In this document: in pieces, positions 61,856 through 64,000 of the stretch
How the letters are laid out: the number at the start of each line of letters is the position of its first letter
Numbering within the stretch: position 1 is the first letter of the stretch
From: Cymbomonas tetramitiformis
Lineage: Eukaryota; Chlorophyta; Pyramimonadophyceae; Pyramimonadales; Pyramimonadaceae
Direction of reading: 5' to 3'
Assembly (NCBI GenBank): GCA_001247695.2
Contig: LGRX02027082.1
Coordinates: 1-64,000, forward strand
DNA: 64,000 bases
Notes under the pieces: generated by a model
What the model was told of the DNA's origin: nothing
Databases searched by the model: none
Seen by the model: only the letters and a program-made list of their open reading frames with translations
Translations under genes and position numbers: made by a program

Positions 61856-64000
61856 GAAGCAGCCCCGGCGCACAGCCGGGCACAGAGCCCGCCAACGGAT
61901 GGTGGGCGAGGCGCACTCAGGTGTGCTTCCTATTGGTGGGGGTGTTCACGCGCTCACATTGGCCGCAGCTACCTCACTTTGCAGTCGCGGTCGTGTGGAT
62001 GGCCATGGAGATATTAAGATACCTTTGGGAAGAGGGCGCTGGCTGGGCATGCCGCGATGGTGTGTGCCACAAGGTTTGGGCGCGCACGTCGTGGGTCGTG
62101 CGTACCGCCTCGCTCCGGCCATGGTCACATCGTCGAGTGCATCTGCATGTTCTGACGGAACTGGCTAGGCACATGCTGCTGCTGGTCGTGGAGGCCTTCC
62201 GCGTGACAGGGCTCCACCATGTCCTGCACGGCCTGTGGTACGTGCCGTTGTTGCGGATTGGGCTCGCCATGATCGCCGTGCACTTCGTACGCATGGTCAT
62301 CGCTCTGGGGTGCATCCTGATGGCTGTCGCCCACGTTGCGAACCATGGGTTTCCAGGCTCCTGCTTGGTTTACAATGAAAGCGCACTCGCCGCGCTTAGA
62401 GAGCGAGTGAACCGCGCGCTGATAGTGGTACAGCGGATCTCCGCAGCGGGTCCTGCCGCGCTGGCAGCTGTCCCTCGACGCATGCAGAAGCCGCGTTTCG
62501 CCGCCCGCCTGCGGCGCTTACAGCTCACCGCCGCCTGCTACCGGGTGGCTCATTACATCTACATGACGTCAGTCTTGGCGTTGGTGATCTACGTGTCTTC
62601 AGGAGGGTGCTTGGGTCGTATACAAGGGGGGTGGAAGATGCTGACTTGCATACTGACCCTTCACCCTCCAGCCAAACCAATGGGGATCAGCAGAATTTTG
62701 AAACTTTTGCTATTGCTTGTAGTTGCTGCTTGGGTGGCCGCTGTGACCCCTGGTGAGTTCCCAAGCGTGCCTTCAGTGGGCTCGTGCTCGACCTCGCCAC
62801 GCAGGTCTTTCAGGACCACATGGGAGGACCAGAGGTCCTCACGCCAATGGGACACTGGATGGGAGGCCATGGTGGCAGAACAAGATGAGGTGCTTCCACA
62901 CACAGTGCTGGACACGTTACAGCCAGGGGGCACGACCAGAGTCACCAAGGACGAGGCCGCGTGGCTGGACACCGAGCTCAATGCCACCTTTGGAGGACAT
63001 CCCGAATTCACTGAGGAGAACTGGGAGGAGATGCGCAACGTGGTGAGGAGATGCAGCTATTGCTTCGCCAACAAACCGCAGGACATCCAAGGCTACCATG
63101 GAGGAGCGGCGCATGCGACCTTCGCCATCCCGTTCAAGGACGAGACTAAGGTGGCCTACCAGCGACCAAGGAAGTACAGCCCAGGGGAACAGGAGATCAT
63201 CAACCTGCACTGCAATGAGCTGTTGGAGTATGGCTTCATCGAGCCGGCTTCGCAGCACTGCAGACACGCCAGCAACGTGGTGGTCGCAGGGAAGAAGGAC
63301 CACGACACCGGACAGTGGACCTCGACGAGGTTCTGCGTTGACCTTCGCGCAACCAACAGGTTGTCGCTGAAGGACAACACGCTGCCTCACCGGCCAGAAG
63401 AGCTCTACCAGCGCGTGGCCAAAGCCAAGTTCAAGACTACTCTGGACGCGACCAAGGCGTTCCACCAGATCCCTATGACCACCGAGGAGGACAGGGACAA
63501 GACAGCGTTCTGGTGGGGCAACCAGCTTTATCGTTACACTTCCATGCCATTTGGAGCAGCTGGAGCGACCGCTGCCTTCATCAGGATCATGGACTACGAG
63601 CTGCGTCACCTGCAGCATTGTACGGTGGCGTACGTCGATGACGTGTGCATATACTCTGACACCGCTGAGCAGCACATCAAGGACGTAGAAGCTGTGCTTC
63701 GCACCTTGGGGGATGCAGGGATTCGCCTGCATTCGGGCAAGTCGACCTTCGGGTCAGCCACCGTGGACTTCTTGGGCTACCGCATTGGTCACAACACCAT
63801 TGGTGCGCAGGACATCAAGTGCAAGGCCATCCAAGAGCTGCCCAAGCCCCAGGACAAGACTGGAGTACGCTCCATCCTTGGACTCATGAACTACTACAAG
63901 GGCTTGGTGGGGGAGCCCATGGGACCCAACTACTCAGAGATGGCACGACCACTGAACGACCTGCTCAGAAAGGATGTGTTGGATATCAAGGAAGCGTGGG
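61765..64000 (+). CDS. Retroelement ORF 2: hydrophobic region followed by reverse transcriptase (partial)
   Basis: The frame is open from a TGA at 61762 to the window end, at least 745 codons, overlapping ORF 1 by 91 nt in the -1 frame. About 300 residues precede the RT. They include hydrophobic stretches at about 62244-62342 (PLLRIGLAMIAVHFVRMVIA and on), 62554-62600 (YIYMTSVLALVIYVSS) and 62692-62745 (ILKLLLLLVVAAWVAAV). An acidic linker follows, then a Ty3-like RT: YSPGEQEIINLHCNELLEYG, RFCVDLRATNR, KTTLDATKAFHQIPM with catalytic Asp at 63445, YRYTSMPFGAAGATAAF, and YVDD at 63631-63642. The thumb region LPKPQDKTGVRSILGLMNYY follows. RNase H and integrase are outside the window. No ATG lies near the start of the overlap, so frameshifting or an internal start (62173 or 62680) is needed. 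Confidence 0.8.

Larger units (their letters stand above)
54860..64000 (+). mobile_element. Large Ty3-like retroelement, 5' part (runs off the window)
   Basis: It comprises the hairpin leader, a 2136-codon ORF with Gag-like and protease regions, and an overlapping -1 frame ORF with hydrophobic segments and an RT. RNase H and integrase would lie beyond 64000. The left limit is approximate. Confidence 0.75.

Noticed and set aside
62170..62760. Calling the hydrophobic region an envelope protein
   Set aside because: It has no signal-peptide/fusion-peptide/coiled-coil order and lies before RT, not after integrase. Hydrophobic segments alone do not support that name.
62661..63732. Minus-strand ORFs of 125 and 271 codons
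   Set aside because: They are shadows of the reverse-transcriptase frame on the plus strand, which carries the catalytic motifs.

Overview
This window reads as nuclear DNA of a repeat-rich eukaryote. It has spliceosomal introns (GT..AG junctions in phase with coding on both sides), LTR-retrotransposon polyproteins, cut-and-paste transposases, and a very high load of tandem and inverted repeats. An algal or other protist genome is my best guess, from the mix of families: a DUF7869-type gene, a Tnp2/KDZ-like transposase, a chromovirus and a long-ORF Ty3-like element. I cannot name a species. No rRNA, functional tRNA, CRISPR array or bacterial operon was seen.

Layout. 0.3-3.5 kb holds three families of tandem repeats. 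4.3-9.2 kb carries a multi-exon gene with the features of the DUF7869 family. Its introns hold a 69-bp minisatellite, a tRNA-derived SINE-like sequence and a free-standing chromodomain ORF flanked by many ATCAATTGAT palindromes. The gene is cut near its 3' end by an 11-kb element (about 9156-20165) with inverted ends. That element encodes a Tnp2/CACTA-KDZ-like transposase on the minus strand, several further minus-strand ORFs and two satellite arrays. The gene appears to resume at about 20167-20439.

20.4-45.5 kb is mostly non-coding. It holds two large foldback elements (22.86-24.74 and 38.69-41.19 kb) that share a TTTGGG-rich inverted motif, a 48-bp array built on a 28-bp palindrome (24.8-26.5 kb), several smaller minisatellites, a pogo/Tc1-like MITE with TA target duplication (44334-44942), and a few weak candidate exons.

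45.5-52.3 kb is a minus-strand Ty3/gypsy chromovirus: gag with a zinc knuckle, protease, reverse transcriptase, RNase H, integrase and a C-terminal chromodomain. An 84-nt intron lies inside its integrase. 52.3-54.2 kb holds more tandem repeats, followed by a short DUF4216-like coding remnant. From about 54.8 kb to the right edge a plus-strand retroelement begins. Its leader carries three conserved hairpins. Its first ORF encodes a Gag-like region and an aspartic protease. A second ORF, in the -1 frame, has several hydrophobic segments placed before a Ty3-like reverse transcriptase and runs off the window. That arrangement, the nested insertion into the DUF7869 gene, and the shared use of perfect palindromes as satellite cores are the most interesting observations.
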